In this document: positions 47,540-58,463 of the stretch, piece by piece
Layout: each line of letters begins with the position of its first letter
Numbering within the stretch: position 1 is the stretch's first letter
Assembly: GCF_022201045.2 (NCBI RefSeq)
Contig: NC_068557.1
Span: forward strand, 28,497,501-28,561,500
Length of the DNA: 64,000 bases
Reading direction: 5' to 3'
DNA from: Citrus sinensis
Taxonomy: Eukaryota; Streptophyta; Magnoliopsida; Sapindales; Rutaceae
Notes under the pieces: model-generated
What the model saw: only the letters and a program-made list of their open reading frames with translations
Databases searched by the model: none
Told to the model about the DNA's origin: nothing
Made by a program: the position numbers and the translations under genes

Positions 47540-47866
47540 TCAATTGAACAAAGGAGGAAGACTAGCAATGGTCTCTCCCTGGCCGAAAAAGCGCTTCCAA
47601 GTAGTCAACTGAGTGATAAGTTGCTTGTAAAAAGCGATTCTGGCAGCAGATATGCTTACTAACATGCTTTTTCTCAACTTCCTCAATCTCTTTCCTATCT
47701 TGATCTTGAGCTTGCATAATCTGATCCGAATAAACGATGGCTTTCTTCTAGAATCAGCTTGCACGAGCACTTTGTAGATCAAAAACTGCGCCCGCCGACG
47801 ACTCACCTCTTCAGGATCTTCCTTGTCAATCTTTGAGTATCCACAGTTTCTCCTCAAAATAGTCAT
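47540..47866 (-). CDS. Small basic plant protein of unknown function
   Basis: A single exon of 108 residues. The composition is strongly basic and helical: EEVSRRRAQFLIYKVLVQAD, then IRLCKLKIKIGKRLRKLRKS, then ARIAFYKQLITQLTTWKRFF and the end SLPPLFN. I recognise it only as resembling short uncharacterised proteins seen in other dicots; it has no domain I can name, no signal peptide and no transmembrane segment. Reality is supported by the coherent amphipathic pattern, a TATA box at a proper distance and an ATG-to-stop frame in a region otherwise without ORFs. The Lys/Arg-rich middle could bind nucleic acid or act as a nuclear signal, but this is conjecture. Confidence 0.7.
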   Translation of the reverse strand: MTILRRNCGYSKIDKEDPEEVSRRRAQFLIYKVLVQADSRRKPSFIRIRLCKLKIKIGKRLRKLRKSMLVSISAARIAFYKQLITQLTTWKRFFGQGETIASLPPLFN

Positions 47867-48013
47867 CTTCTAGAGGATTTAATTAGCAATTTGATCCCCG
47901 GTGAGCTGATGAGAAAGAGAAGTGAAGTACTTGCAGATTTCAAATATATAATAACTATAGCTAACATGCAAGAGAAGAAGCAGAGATGGAGTTGAAGCTC
48001 GAATCAATGGGTG

Positions 48014-48021
48014 TATTTATA
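48014..48021 (-). promoter_or_regulatory. TATA box of the small basic protein gene
   Basis: TATAAATA on the minus strand in a CCTATAAATAC context, about 150 bases before the ATG at 47866. It predicts transcription from near 47985. Confidence 0.65.
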
Positions 48022-51000
48022 GGGGGTTGAAGGTTTGGTAAATGAGCAAGGTCATGCTCACATATATGACATATGGTGATGAAGCAATGCATGTGCACCC
48101 AATGCTCAATTCTTTTTAAAAATAATAATGGTGATTGAACACTGCACTCCTCTGAGTTGGCCCTTACATCATATTGTGAAATAACTCACCTGCTCTAGCT
48201 GTGTGCCTGCGTGCAGCCATGCATGCCATCATATAATTATATTGGTTTTCACTTTCTTTTTTTCACGTCCTTCACCACAGTCTTGGGACTTATCCGGGCA
48301 TTGTTCCCCGTCCATTCATTGTTCGACATGTGTATCAAAGCCCAATAAAAAATGCATATGATAACAACCTGAACAATCACTCAAATAACATAATTAATTG
48401 AAATTTTGTAAAAATTCTGGTATATGAGATATGTGAAGTTAGAATTGGTTCACGTAAAGGTCATTGAGGAAGATAGCCAGATTGTTTGCCTGTTGGGCAT
48501 TAAAAAGGAGAGAGATGGAGGAAGCATGACAAAAAATAAGTGCAGGAAATAAGGCTATGCCGCTATGATATCTTGCTAATTTTTTAAGCCTGTAATTTTG
48601 CAGCTATGTCAAATTGATTAGGTGCTGTAATTTTGCCACATATTTGTTAGACGTAGTTGGTGATTAAAGGGGATTTCTCATAGCAACTGCAATAGCATGT
48701 GGGTGAGCGTGCCGGATAACTATGAACTTGTCCCCCGGTGAATCTTTTAGTCATTCACATCAACGGCTATTCGATTACATTTTTGACCATATGTTTACTA
48801 AATGAATGATTACAGAACAATAATTTGGTTTCAACACATAATATATGTCTGCAAGCTAAGTAATTAACACACTGTCTCAGAAAAAATCACGTAAAACCAA
48901 ACGACATTTATTTTTATATGTTGGGCCTCTTCTGAGCTGAGATTATAAAGTCAAAAGAGAGAGCGCATGGGGCCTGACATATTAAAAAACAGACATAATT
49001 TCCACCGGCTTGATCCTGAACCAGAACCAGAACCAGAACCTGAAGCATCTTTGACATAATATAATTAATAACAAATCAAAATGAAGAGAATTAAATTATT
49101 TGAAAATTAATCGTCAACTGAGAATGAGGGGACAAAGGGCAACCTCACACGTGCTGGGCACTTGGGCTTTCTCGTGGTTGAGCAGTGGGCTGCTGTTAGA
49201 GTCAACGCACTGACAAAATTGCTGACTCTTTTTTACTAATAATTTTCATTTTTAAGTTTCTTTTATAGGTCGGTGTCGTGAGTCTCGTGACTTCTAATCA
49301 CAGCTTCAAATTTAACATAAAATTATAAATTAATATTAACCATAAAGTAAAATATAAATTTTGTAAATAAAACGTAGGACTTGTGAATAGAAAGTGTTAC
49401 AATAGATTAATATAAAATTGATAAATTAATGTATTATAGGTAAACAATACAAAAATTTATAAATATAAAATAAAACTAATAAATCAACATTAAGTGTGAA
49501 ATAAAACATAAAGTTTGGAAATGAAACATAAAATTTGTAAATAGAAGATAAAATAAGTAAATTAATATAAAAATAGTAATTGGAGTATTTCTAGCAAATA
49601 AAACAAAATCTATAAATATAATATAAGTTAATCAACATTAAGTGTAAATTAAAACATAAATTTTGTAGACTACATTTAAAACTTATGAATAGAAGGCAAA
49701 ACAAACAAATTAATACCAGAGTTATTGAAAAAAATTAAAAAGAAACTTAACATATAGAATAAGAACTTATTATAATATTAATTACCTAATATATTCACTG
49801 ATTTTTATTTAAATTAAATAATTATAGTTTTGGATTTGTGTAGTATATGTGATTTTTTATTAAGGATAATACTTACTCTCAAAATTGGATTTTGAAAAAC
49901 TATTCTTTAATGATTTTCAAAATTGTTATAAGACGAGATGGTTCCGCATTTTTCTACACCTCCTCAACAATGGTCTCCAAGTATAAGTAAGGAACAAAGT
50001 TTAAAACTAGAGGAAGTATGCTTAAAACTTAAAATTATATATAATTTTATTGATATATCATATATGTATCTATTAAAATAAGAATATCTTTTTTATTTTG
50101 TTTTGTTTTGACTTGATCTATATCAAAACAAACAATCTTGCTTAATTAACTTGTGTAGTAAACAAAAGACTATTATAGAAAATGAAAGTCTATAAAAGTC
50201 CTAGAATAATGTAGAATATATAGTTAAATTAATTCAATAAAAATTATTTCACTTGTTTTCAGTACAATTTTCTTTTTTGTTTTCAATCGATTATTTTTTT
50301 TCATTTAATTAAAGTAAATGAATAAAGAATTTTTCACTAAAATTCTATAGAAACCATTTTAATTGTTTTTACAATTAATAGTTTTATATTAATTAATTAA
50401 TTTTACTTTTTATTTATAAATTTTTTATGTATTTTATAAAATTTATGTTTATCACTGTATTGATGTCATAACTTTAATCACCGGATTATAGAATTTTTTT
50501 TATAATTACTTTTATTTGATAATTAATTATATGGTGCCATAGCTTGTTTCTCCTCCTCATCCCGGTAAAGTCGTTAAGATTTGTTATTTGGTAACGTGGA
50601 ATGTTGTGGTTGTGGTTTGAAAAGTAATAAATATAGGTGTCATATTTTATGCTGTAAATCTCACAAATCATTAACTTACTCAAGCCGCTAACGAAGCCAA
50701 ATCGTAAAAAAAGTTCAGAAGTTAACCTTTGTGAGATTCACACAATAACTCAATGTGTAACTCAATGTGAAAGTAGCACTCGCAGTGCGACATGTATTGT
50801 GATGTTATTTGTTCACACAAAATCATTTCATACAGTGGTGTCTGAAAAAAATAAACAAAATCATTCACGCAATTGAAAAGTTTCATCAACGCACATTATT
50901 CAAGTCAATGGATTTCAATCCCTTATTATAAAAGATTGATATTGAGAAAATGATATGTTTAATTAAGATAGAAGTGGAAAATGGAAAACAAAGCAAAGCA

Positions 51001-51483
51001 TAACTTGCAAGGCTAATAGGGATCAAGTCAATATTAACAGAGGTCGTTGAATCTCTCAGATTTTCAGTTTTAATCTTTTTCTACTTCTGTTGCATATCAC
51101 ATAAACCTGAATACCTCCCCTATAAATATGTTGTTACTCTCCAAAAAGATAGAAAAAGTTGCACAGCTTATATTGTCTACAAACTAAAGAATTAATCCTA
51201 CTACTGAATTAACACGAATGTTATCATTAAGCCAAAAGGCGATCCCATTGCCACAAAACTTCCCGAATAAATTCCATTAAAATTACATGTTGTTCTTGAA
51301 ATAAACAAGTATGTACAAAGCTGCAAACATGTAGTGTGATACTACTTTTAGAACATGTTTATTTAAGTTTACAAGATAAACAGTACACGTCCCAACATTA
51401 TGCATTTACAGCCTTTCATAATCTGGAACTCACAGATGTATCTAAACTTTTGTAGATAAACTTGATACCAAAATTCCTTCCCT
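48022..51483. other. Intergenic region with AT-rich degenerate repeats
   Basis: Contains a short AACCAG run near 49018-49040 and about 2.7 copies of a degenerate 150-bp AT-rich repeat (49330-49745). The right end (about 51180-51483) is presumably the 3' untranslated region of SUFB. No gene was recognised. Confidence 0.55.
49330..49745. repeat. Degenerate AT-rich tandem repeat, period about 150 bp
   Basis: The words GAATAGAA or AAATAGAAG recur at about 49385, 49540 and 49687, and CAACATTAAGTGT at about 49485 and 49633, in a constant order with ACATAAATTTTGTA-like blocks. That gives a period of 147-155 bases over about 2.7 units. Confidence 0.65.
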
Positions 51484-53599
51484 CTAACCTACTGATCCCT
51501 CGAGTTTCAAACTCATGAGTTGGTTCACCTCAGCACCAAACTCATCAGGCAGCTCATTGAACACATCTCGGCAGAATCCAGAAATCATGGCAGCCATAGC
51601 CTTCTCATAGTCAATTCCCCTCTGCTGAAAGTAGAAAAGCTGGTCTTCACCAATTTTTGAGGTGCTGGCTTCGTGTTCAACACGAGCGGTAGGATTCTTC
51701 ACCTGTTAAAAAAATATGCACAAATCCATCATTCAAGAGAAGTGTATCCCACAAGCATGAGGTAGTCACAGAAAGAAGTGGATTGGAGATTACTTCGATT
51801 GTACTATAACCACCAGTTACCAATAAACCACACTTCTTCAAACATGGATTTTCAGCAGATAATACTAACTCAAGCATACAAACCCATAGGGACAAGCAAA
51901 ATAAATGCCCGTGCTCCTTAGGATTACAAGTTCTCTTATGTCTACAACCATACCCCAGCAAACTCTCTAACAACAACCATACCGTCCATTATGCCATTGG
52001 TACTGAAGTCAATTTCACATCGACCACAGTTTCACAATCTCACAAAACAATGAACAAGTCATGCAACTACAAAAGATGATATGGGCAAGTAACCAAATCT
52101 AATATGATTGTTAAAAGAAAAAACAACAATAAATCAAATAAAAATACCTGGATGTAAGGATAGGTGTTGGCGGCAGCAGTGTCACCGAGAAGCATTGAGT
52201 CACACTGCGAGGAGTTTCGAGCATTCTCAGCCTTTGACTGTACCTGAACAAGCCCTCTATAACAATTTCTTGAGTTCCCAACTGAAATACCCTTAGAAAT
52301 AATCCGACTCCTCGTATTCTTCCCCTTGTGTATCATCTTAGTCCCGGTGTCAGCTTGCTGATAGTTATTTGTCAATGCAACAGAATAGAATTCTCCTACA
52401 GTATCATCACCCTCCAAAACAACACTAGGGTACTTCCAAGTAATAGCGGAGCCTGTCTCCACCTGAGTCCATGATATTTTAGAGCGATCCCCAGCACAAA
52501 GTCCTCTCTTTGTAACAAAATTATAAATCCCACCATTTCCTTCCTCATCCCCCGCATACCAATTCTGCACTGTAGAGTACTTAATCTCCGCACCCTCAGC
52601 ACAATACAACTCAACCACAGCTGCATGAAGCTGGTTCCTATCATAAGAAGGTGCGGTACACCCTTCCAAATACTCCACAAAACTACCCTCATCGGCAACT
52701 ATCAAAGTCCTCTCGAATTGCCCCGTTTCCATTGCGTTAATCCTAAAATATGTTGAAATCGGCATTGGACACTTAGTATTCTTCGGGATGTAACAAAACG
52801 ATCCATCACTAAACACCGCAGCATTCAGTGCTGCATAGTAATTATCCTCACTGGGCACAACTCTCCCTAAATACTTCCTAACTAAATCCGGATGCTCCCT
52901 AATAGCTTCGGATATGGAACAAAAAATCACACCAGCCTCCTCAAGAGTCTTCCTATGAGTTGTGGCAATAGAAACACTATCAAGAACAGCATCAACTGCC
53001 ACATTAGCCAATCGATTCTGTTCATTTAAAGGCACACCCAGTTTATCAAAATACCTAATCAGCTCTGGATCGGCCTCATCAAGGCTATTTAAAGTTGGCT
53101 TCTTTTTGGGTGCAGAGTAATAACACATATCTTGGAAATTAATTGGCGGGTATCGATTATCAGACCAATTGGGTTCTTTCATTTTAAGAAATTTCTCAAA
53201 GGCACTCAATCTATACTCAAGCATCCAGGCGGGTTCTTCTTTTAAAGAAGAAATCAAATGAATCGTTTCTTTCGTGAGGCCTTTTGGGATCGTAACCGAG
53301 TCAATATCCCAATTAAAGCCGAATTTCTTATCGTAATCACGATTGCGTAAAATTTCTTGAATTTTATCATCGGAGCTCTGGGTAGAAGTTGACAAATTAC
53401 CTGGCGAAGAGCTAGGGTCGGAGCTGATGGTGCTTGACCCGTACCCGACATCCGCACGGACCTTGAAGAGCCTTGAGCTTTTGGGGACTATGAACTTGGG
53501 ATTTTCGAGCTTTGGGTGAAACCCTTTCGAGAGTTTTGGTGAATCAACGGTGGGCTGCGGAGAGAAGCTTGAAATTCCGTTAGCTAGCAGAGAATTCAT
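51484..53599 (-). CDS. SUFB: Chloroplast iron-sulfur cluster scaffold SufB (ABCI8)
   Basis: Two exons on the minus strand, 53599-52148 and 51702-51484, joined in frame (TACATCCAG to GTGAAGAAT), giving 556 residues, the usual length. SufB forms the SufBC2D scaffold that builds Fe-S clusters in plastids. The N-terminal 60-70 residues are Ser/Pro-rich with few acids, a chloroplast transit peptide. The SufB core follows: [90 protein letters not shown] and [20 protein letters not shown], the last with the conserved His and Glu. The chosen start is the first ATG of the transit peptide; another in-frame ATG at 53632 adds 11 residues. The gene is head-to-head with the AT-hook gene. Confidence 0.97.
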
Positions 53600-54185
53600 G
53601 GTTGTGGATGAGAGAGGGGAAAAAAAAAGCACTTTTGTTTTTGTTTTAGGCTTTTAGCTGATTCTGGAAACCAATTCCAAATTTATTTGTTTTGCGGCTC
53701 TTTTCCTTGGCTGTAAATCGTTGAAAGTCCCGTGCGCGACACACGTACCCGTTTGTTGACCGTGATGACTGTGAGGGAACCCGCCCAGTTTAAACGGTGT
53801 GGCCAGCTTACAAAGGCCGTCGAGACTCTAGAGGAAAGCCCAGGTGGCTATTGGGCGGCCCAGAGGACATCTCCATCGAACAACCTAAACGACACCGTTT
53901 TCGCTGTGAGTCTCTTTGCATTTCGGTTACACAACTCACTAGCCCGCGAGCCGAACAGCGAAAACAAAACAAAAGAAAAAGAATTGAAACGGAAACACTT
54001 TCCCACAGCTAAATTCTCCACCAATTTCGATTTTTGTTATATTATTTCCCCAGACACCCTTTTGCGCTGCCACCAGTTATCGCGCAAACGTAAGTCTCTT
54101 CAAACTAAATATTCATTACATTTTTGTTACGTTTATTTTACGAATGATCTCTTACGAAATTGTTTGTTTGTTTTGTTACCCCCCA

Positions 54186-54226
<41 letters not shown>

Positions 54227-55824
54227 TAAAAAGAAAAAAGTAAAAGAAACTGAAACTGAGCTCTGAATTTTCGTGTTGTTAAATGAGATTTTTGATCGTT
54301 TCTGGGTTTCTTTAAATTTAAAGATCTAGCTAGTTTAATTTGATCAGAAGTGCATTTTTCTTTTCCTTTTCGATATCTGTGGGCAGCCCTGCATGCGTAC
54401 GGTCGTCACTTACGACATTCTATATTTGTCTCTCCGTTTTTATCTGTGCTTTGATGCGAAATTTTTGTTCTGCAAAAGTTTAGCGGTGAATGTCAAAAGG
54501 TGTTAACTTTAAAAATTATTTTAGCTGGCTGGGATTCAAATGAAAATTACGAAGGAAACACGCAAGAATATTGCGATGAACAACTTAGAATCGTAATGTT
54601 GCAAACTTACTTATTTTGAAAACCTTATGCTGGATCCAGAGAAAGTGAGAACTGATGAGCATGAGGACTGCACTGAAATGAAAAGAAGAAGAAAAAGATT
54701 AATTTATCTAACAGTATCGTATGAAAATGGGTCATAATCCTGACAGGAGATTGCTTTCCAGCATTTTATAGAAATTTTTCTTATTTAATTAGTGTTTGGA
54801 TGCTTATGTTTTCAAATTTATTGTTTTTCCATCAGTCCTATGCTATTATTTGCCTGCATCAAACATTGACCTCAACCAATGGCAGACAGATAATCCTAGG
54901 TTTATGTTAATATTTTCAAACGTCTATTCTCTATTTGGCTATTTTTAATGTGCTTTTATTCTGTTTGGCTAATCTGTTGGTTATTCCCATGGGTCATATG
55001 CAAAAGATACAATGAGTTTGAAGACACAAAGATGAAGCAATAAAAATTCTAAAATTGAACTGAATGTCAGTAAATTTGCCGCACCCATACTTTGTTCAAT
55101 GTCTACAAGAGCGAGATATTGCTGGGTAGAGTTTGGGTTGGTTGACTTGGGATATGGTTTAGTTTTGGACCACAGATTGTCTCAAGAAGCAGTCTTGTGG
55201 GTCTAAAGTATCTATTTTATGTGTAAAACTCATTTGAGCTTATCTTGTTTCATCTTTTTTCATTATTAGTGCTACCATTTATCATCTCATGAAATAAATG
55301 CATGCATTTCTACTGATATTAATGATTCTAACTTTATCCATCTTTAACTCTAATTTCGTTAATCATGCATGTATAATAGCTTTTTAAACTAGATTTCTCA
55401 AATTAATGATTATCACTTTTCAGTAAACAGTTACACTGAATGTATTTTGCTATTTTTGCTTGCCATATGATCATTGCGCTCCTTGCTTGTGGTTTATTGA
55501 ATTTAGGTTTTTCAAGATGGCTAAAGTATGGTATTTTTGGCCATCAAACTGCTTGATTATTTGGACATGATATTTTTTTTTTTTGGTATCACATTCTACA
55601 TGTTTGTAGTTTATCTTTTCTTTTCGGTTTTGTTGCGTATCTTTCTGCTTGTAGTTACTGCAAACTAAACTGACAATTTCAACACATTATAGATTATCAT
55701 TTCTACCCTCAATCATCGGTTGTTTGATATGAGTGAAAAAGATAAAGACCTTACTGTCTTGTTTGCAGTGAAAAGTTCTTGGAGATCATCATAAACTAGG
55801 CTGTTTGAAATCAATTCCAACAAC
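53600..55824 (+). other. Shared upstream region, then leader exon and leader intron of the AT-hook gene
   Basis: From 53600 to about 53900 lies the spacer between SUFB (minus) and the AT-hook gene (plus). A GC-richer plus-strand stretch ends at a donor (AAAC before GTAAGT, exon end 54089); the acceptor is at 55767-55768 (TTTGCAG), so a leader intron of about 1.7 kb precedes the CDS exon. An ATA/AAT microsatellite lies in the intron at 54187-54226. A 152-residue ORF (53732-54190) spans the leader exon and runs into the intron, so I do not call it a gene. Confidence 0.6.
54187..54226. repeat. AAT microsatellite
   Basis: About twelve tandem AAT units in the leader intron of the AT-hook gene. 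Confidence 0.9.
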
Positions 55825-57393
55825 ATGAGCCAACAGAGTCAAGGCACCACTTTGTTTTCTCCAGCAGATCCCCCCACGAAAAGAAAACGTGGTCGTCCAC
55901 GTAAGGATGATAGTCAAATTCAAGGGGAGAGCTCGCCAGTAATGCCTGGATCTGACTGTATGAAGAAAAACAAACAGATTGTGAGCGCAAGTAATCCTGC
56001 CATTGATGACATGGTGGGGCAGATGGTTTCTGGCGTCATTGAAGGTTCATTTGATGCTGGATATCTTCTTAATGTTAAAGTAGGTGACACTGACACTCAA
56101 CTTAGGGGTGTTGTATTTTTACCGGGCCGATTCACTCCGATTACCGCAGCAAATGATGTCGCTCCAAATGCTAGGATGTATAGAAGAAAAGAAATTCCTA
56201 TCCCTGTTCAAAACCTGCAAACTCAACACCATGATTTTGTTCCCCCATCAGAACAAATTAATAAACAAGCTACTGAGTCTAAAATGGAGGCACCTAAATC
56301 TCCAGATCAAGTTCCACCTCATGAAGTTCAGTCTGCCATCCCAACTGCAGGTGAAAATCAATCTGATTCTGCTATGACACCTTCAGCTGATAAATTGCCA
56401 ATGAATGAGGCAGGACCATCTTCAGAAGAAAAAGTTGTGGTACAAAAGATAATAGAGTCCGGACTTGAGAACCAAACAGCCTCAATTATGGCACAATTAA
56501 AGCATGATAAAGTTGTCAAACAAGGTCAAATACAGCAGGACAATGTGATGGATGTAGAGGCATGTAAAGAATTGGAGCCTGCTCCAGCACAATCAGAACC
56601 TGTTTCTGCACCACTTGCTGATCTTATACCATGTTCTGAAAATGTTAATCAGGAGCCTCAAGTTGAACATCAGCCATTGAGTTCTGACCCCAAGCCAAGT
56701 GATCTAGTTAATGAGGACGTGAAAAGTCTGAACATTGAAGACAGCCAGACTGCTGCATTAACTAAACCTGAATCCCTGTCATCTGAACCTATTGGAATTG
56801 GTTTATTGATGGATAATCCAAACCTTGGATGCAACCAAACTCCTTTATCTGCTGAACCAAAATCCATCTCTACTCAACCAATGGGAACTCAGATTATTAT
56901 AGAAAAGCAGGATTCTCCGAGGAAATATATGCCAGAAGATGCATTGTTGGAGCTTGCTAACAAGACAATAGAAGGGGATGAAACATCGCTTCCTGTTGGT
57001 AAAGCTGCTAATATTACTTCAGGAGATTATGTATCATCCCTACCCGTTGGTGAAGCTGCTAATATAACTGCTGGAAGTTATGACATATCCTTACCTGTTG
57101 GTGAAGCTGCTAATATAACTGCTGGAAGTTATGACACATCCTTATCTGTTGGTGAAGTTGCTAATATTACTGCTGGAGGTACCTACTCTGCACCAATGAC
57201 TAATGCATTGGTGATGATGTTTGGTGGAGAAGCTATTTCAACCGAAGCCGAGCTTGGAACAGAAGAATCGGTTCTTCCAAGAATAATCGATACCCAAATA
57301 TGCAGCTCTTCTCCTGGTGCTAACAATGACGTAGATCCTGATCTCAAACCACACAACAATGACGGAGATCCTTATCTCAAACCACACATTTGA
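55825..57393 (+). CDS. AT-hook DNA-binding protein with internal tandem repeats
   Basis: The coding sequence is one exon of 522 residues, starting 56 bases after the acceptor at 55768. An AT-hook (KRKRGRPRKDD, core GRP at residues 23-25) lies near the N-terminus; it grips the minor groove of AT-rich DNA. Residues about 60-125 form a conserved block (DDMVGQMVSGVIEGSFDAGY, LRGVVFLPGRFTPIT) found in plant AT-hook proteins, possibly of the METABOLIC NETWORK MODULATOR1 group; that name is from memory and unsure. The remainder is low complexity, Glu/Pro/Ser-rich and probably disordered. Residues 388-455 hold four units of 17 residues (SLPVGEAANITAGSYD type), and residues 500-521 an 11-residue duplication (NNDxDPxLKPH). 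A nuclear role is inferred. AATAAA lies at 57457-57462. Confidence 0.85.
   Translation: MSQQSQGTTLFSPADPPTKRKRGRPRKDDSQIQGESSPVMPGSDCMKKNKQIVSASNPAIDDMVGQMVSGVIEGSFDAGYLLNVKVGDTDTQLRGVVFLPGRFTPITAANDVAPNARMYRRKEIPIPVQNLQTQHHDFVPPSEQINKQATESKMEAPKSPDQVPPHEVQSAIPTAGENQSDSAMTPSADKLPMNEAGPSSEEKVVVQKIIESGLENQTASIMAQLKHDKVVKQGQIQQDNVMDVEACKELEPAPAQSEPVSAPLADLIPCSENVNQEPQVEHQPLSSDPKPSDLVNEDVKSLNIEDSQTAALTKPESLSSEPIGIGLLMDNPNLGCNQTPLSAEPKSISTQPMGTQIIIEKQDSPRKYMPEDALLELANKTIEGDETSLPVGKAANITSGDYVSSLPVGEAANITAGSYDISLPVGEAANITAGSYDTSLSVGEVANITAGGTYSAPMTNALVMMFGGEAISTEAELGTEESVLPRIIDTQICSSSPGANNDVDPDLKPHNNDGDPYLKPHI
56986..57189 (+). repeat. 51-bp coding tandem repeat (four units)
   Basis: Four in-frame copies of a 51-base unit within the AT-hook gene. 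Units two and three are nearly identical at DNA level; the first and last are diverged. Confidence 0.9.
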
Positions 57394-58463
57394 AAAATCT
57401 AGATGGGGATAAGACTTGGCACATTTGAGGCATGCATGTATTATGAAGGCTTTAGGAATAAAAAGGCGATGTGGAACTTGATTGCTAGTAGTTAGAAAGA
57501 GTATTAAGTAGATGCTCGCGGGTAATTCAGAGTTTGGTGTATAATGACCTGCTCTGGATAATTTTGTAATCTGAATTCTTGCAATCTACTTTTTCAACCT
57601 TTGATTAGATAATACATGGAAAATTTAGGTTTCCAGAATGATGATGATTGTTTTTCTACAATATGTGAGGACTGGGGAGTGCGTAGTGGTTGAAATACTT
57701 TGTAGTCTCAGTTTTTTTTCTGGAATAATAATAATATGAAGTAAATAGTTTACATAGTTGGAATATGTAAAGTTGGTATTCCAAATATTGATGCTTTATG
57801 TAACTCCCCAAAATGCGGGCGTTATTGTTATTGTGGGTGTTAATATCGTTTGGAATACAGCATACTTCACATCATGATTTTATGAGCCTAACATTACTTT
57901 TATTTGAACGTGTGCTTTCATTCTTTCTTGTGCGTATTTTTTTCAGTTGCGTGTAAATCCCAACAAATTGCATGCATAGAGTCGATGAAGTTCATCATCA
58001 CCACTATCAAACTTTTGCTTTCGGTTGAATTCAGATCAGAACCGGACCTGAATTTGTATTCTGGGTTCGGCTCGGTTCAGGTTAACCAAATGGTTTAAAT
58101 TTATAAAACCGATAAATATTGTAATTTGGTTTGAGTAATTAAAGCTTACAAGTTAAAAAAAGAAAAAAAAGGGCGAAGCCGATCAAATGAAAGCTAAAGA
58201 AAATCAAAACAAACCCTAAAGCAAAAACTGATCTGATCTCTCGGTCACTCCTCTCTGACAGCCTCACCCAACGTCAGCCTTATCTCTTCTCTCTCAAAAT
58301 CAGCGTCAGCCCACAACAGCCGCACCATGGCTGTCTGAATCGAACATAGTAACCCACGGCCACAGCTCACAACATTGAAGTTGTATAATTAATGTATTTT
58401 GGTTGCTGCTGATTAGAGTTGTAATATTTTGTAGTTGAAAACTTTCAGGAGTAGGTTCAAAGG
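57394..58463. other. Spacer between the AT-hook gene and MED21
   Basis: Holds the 3' end of the AT-hook gene and the MED21 leader. At about 58027-58110 is a fragment rich in GGTTCGGCTCGGTTCAGG-like sequence, reminiscent of degraded MITE ends. The MED21 ATG is preceded by an acceptor-like TTTCAG at 58444-58449, so its leader may be spliced. Confidence 0.5.

Noticed and set aside
53732-54190. 152-residue ORF upstream of the AT-hook gene
   Set aside because: It spans the probable leader exon, crosses a good splice donor at 54089-54091 and has no recognisable domain.
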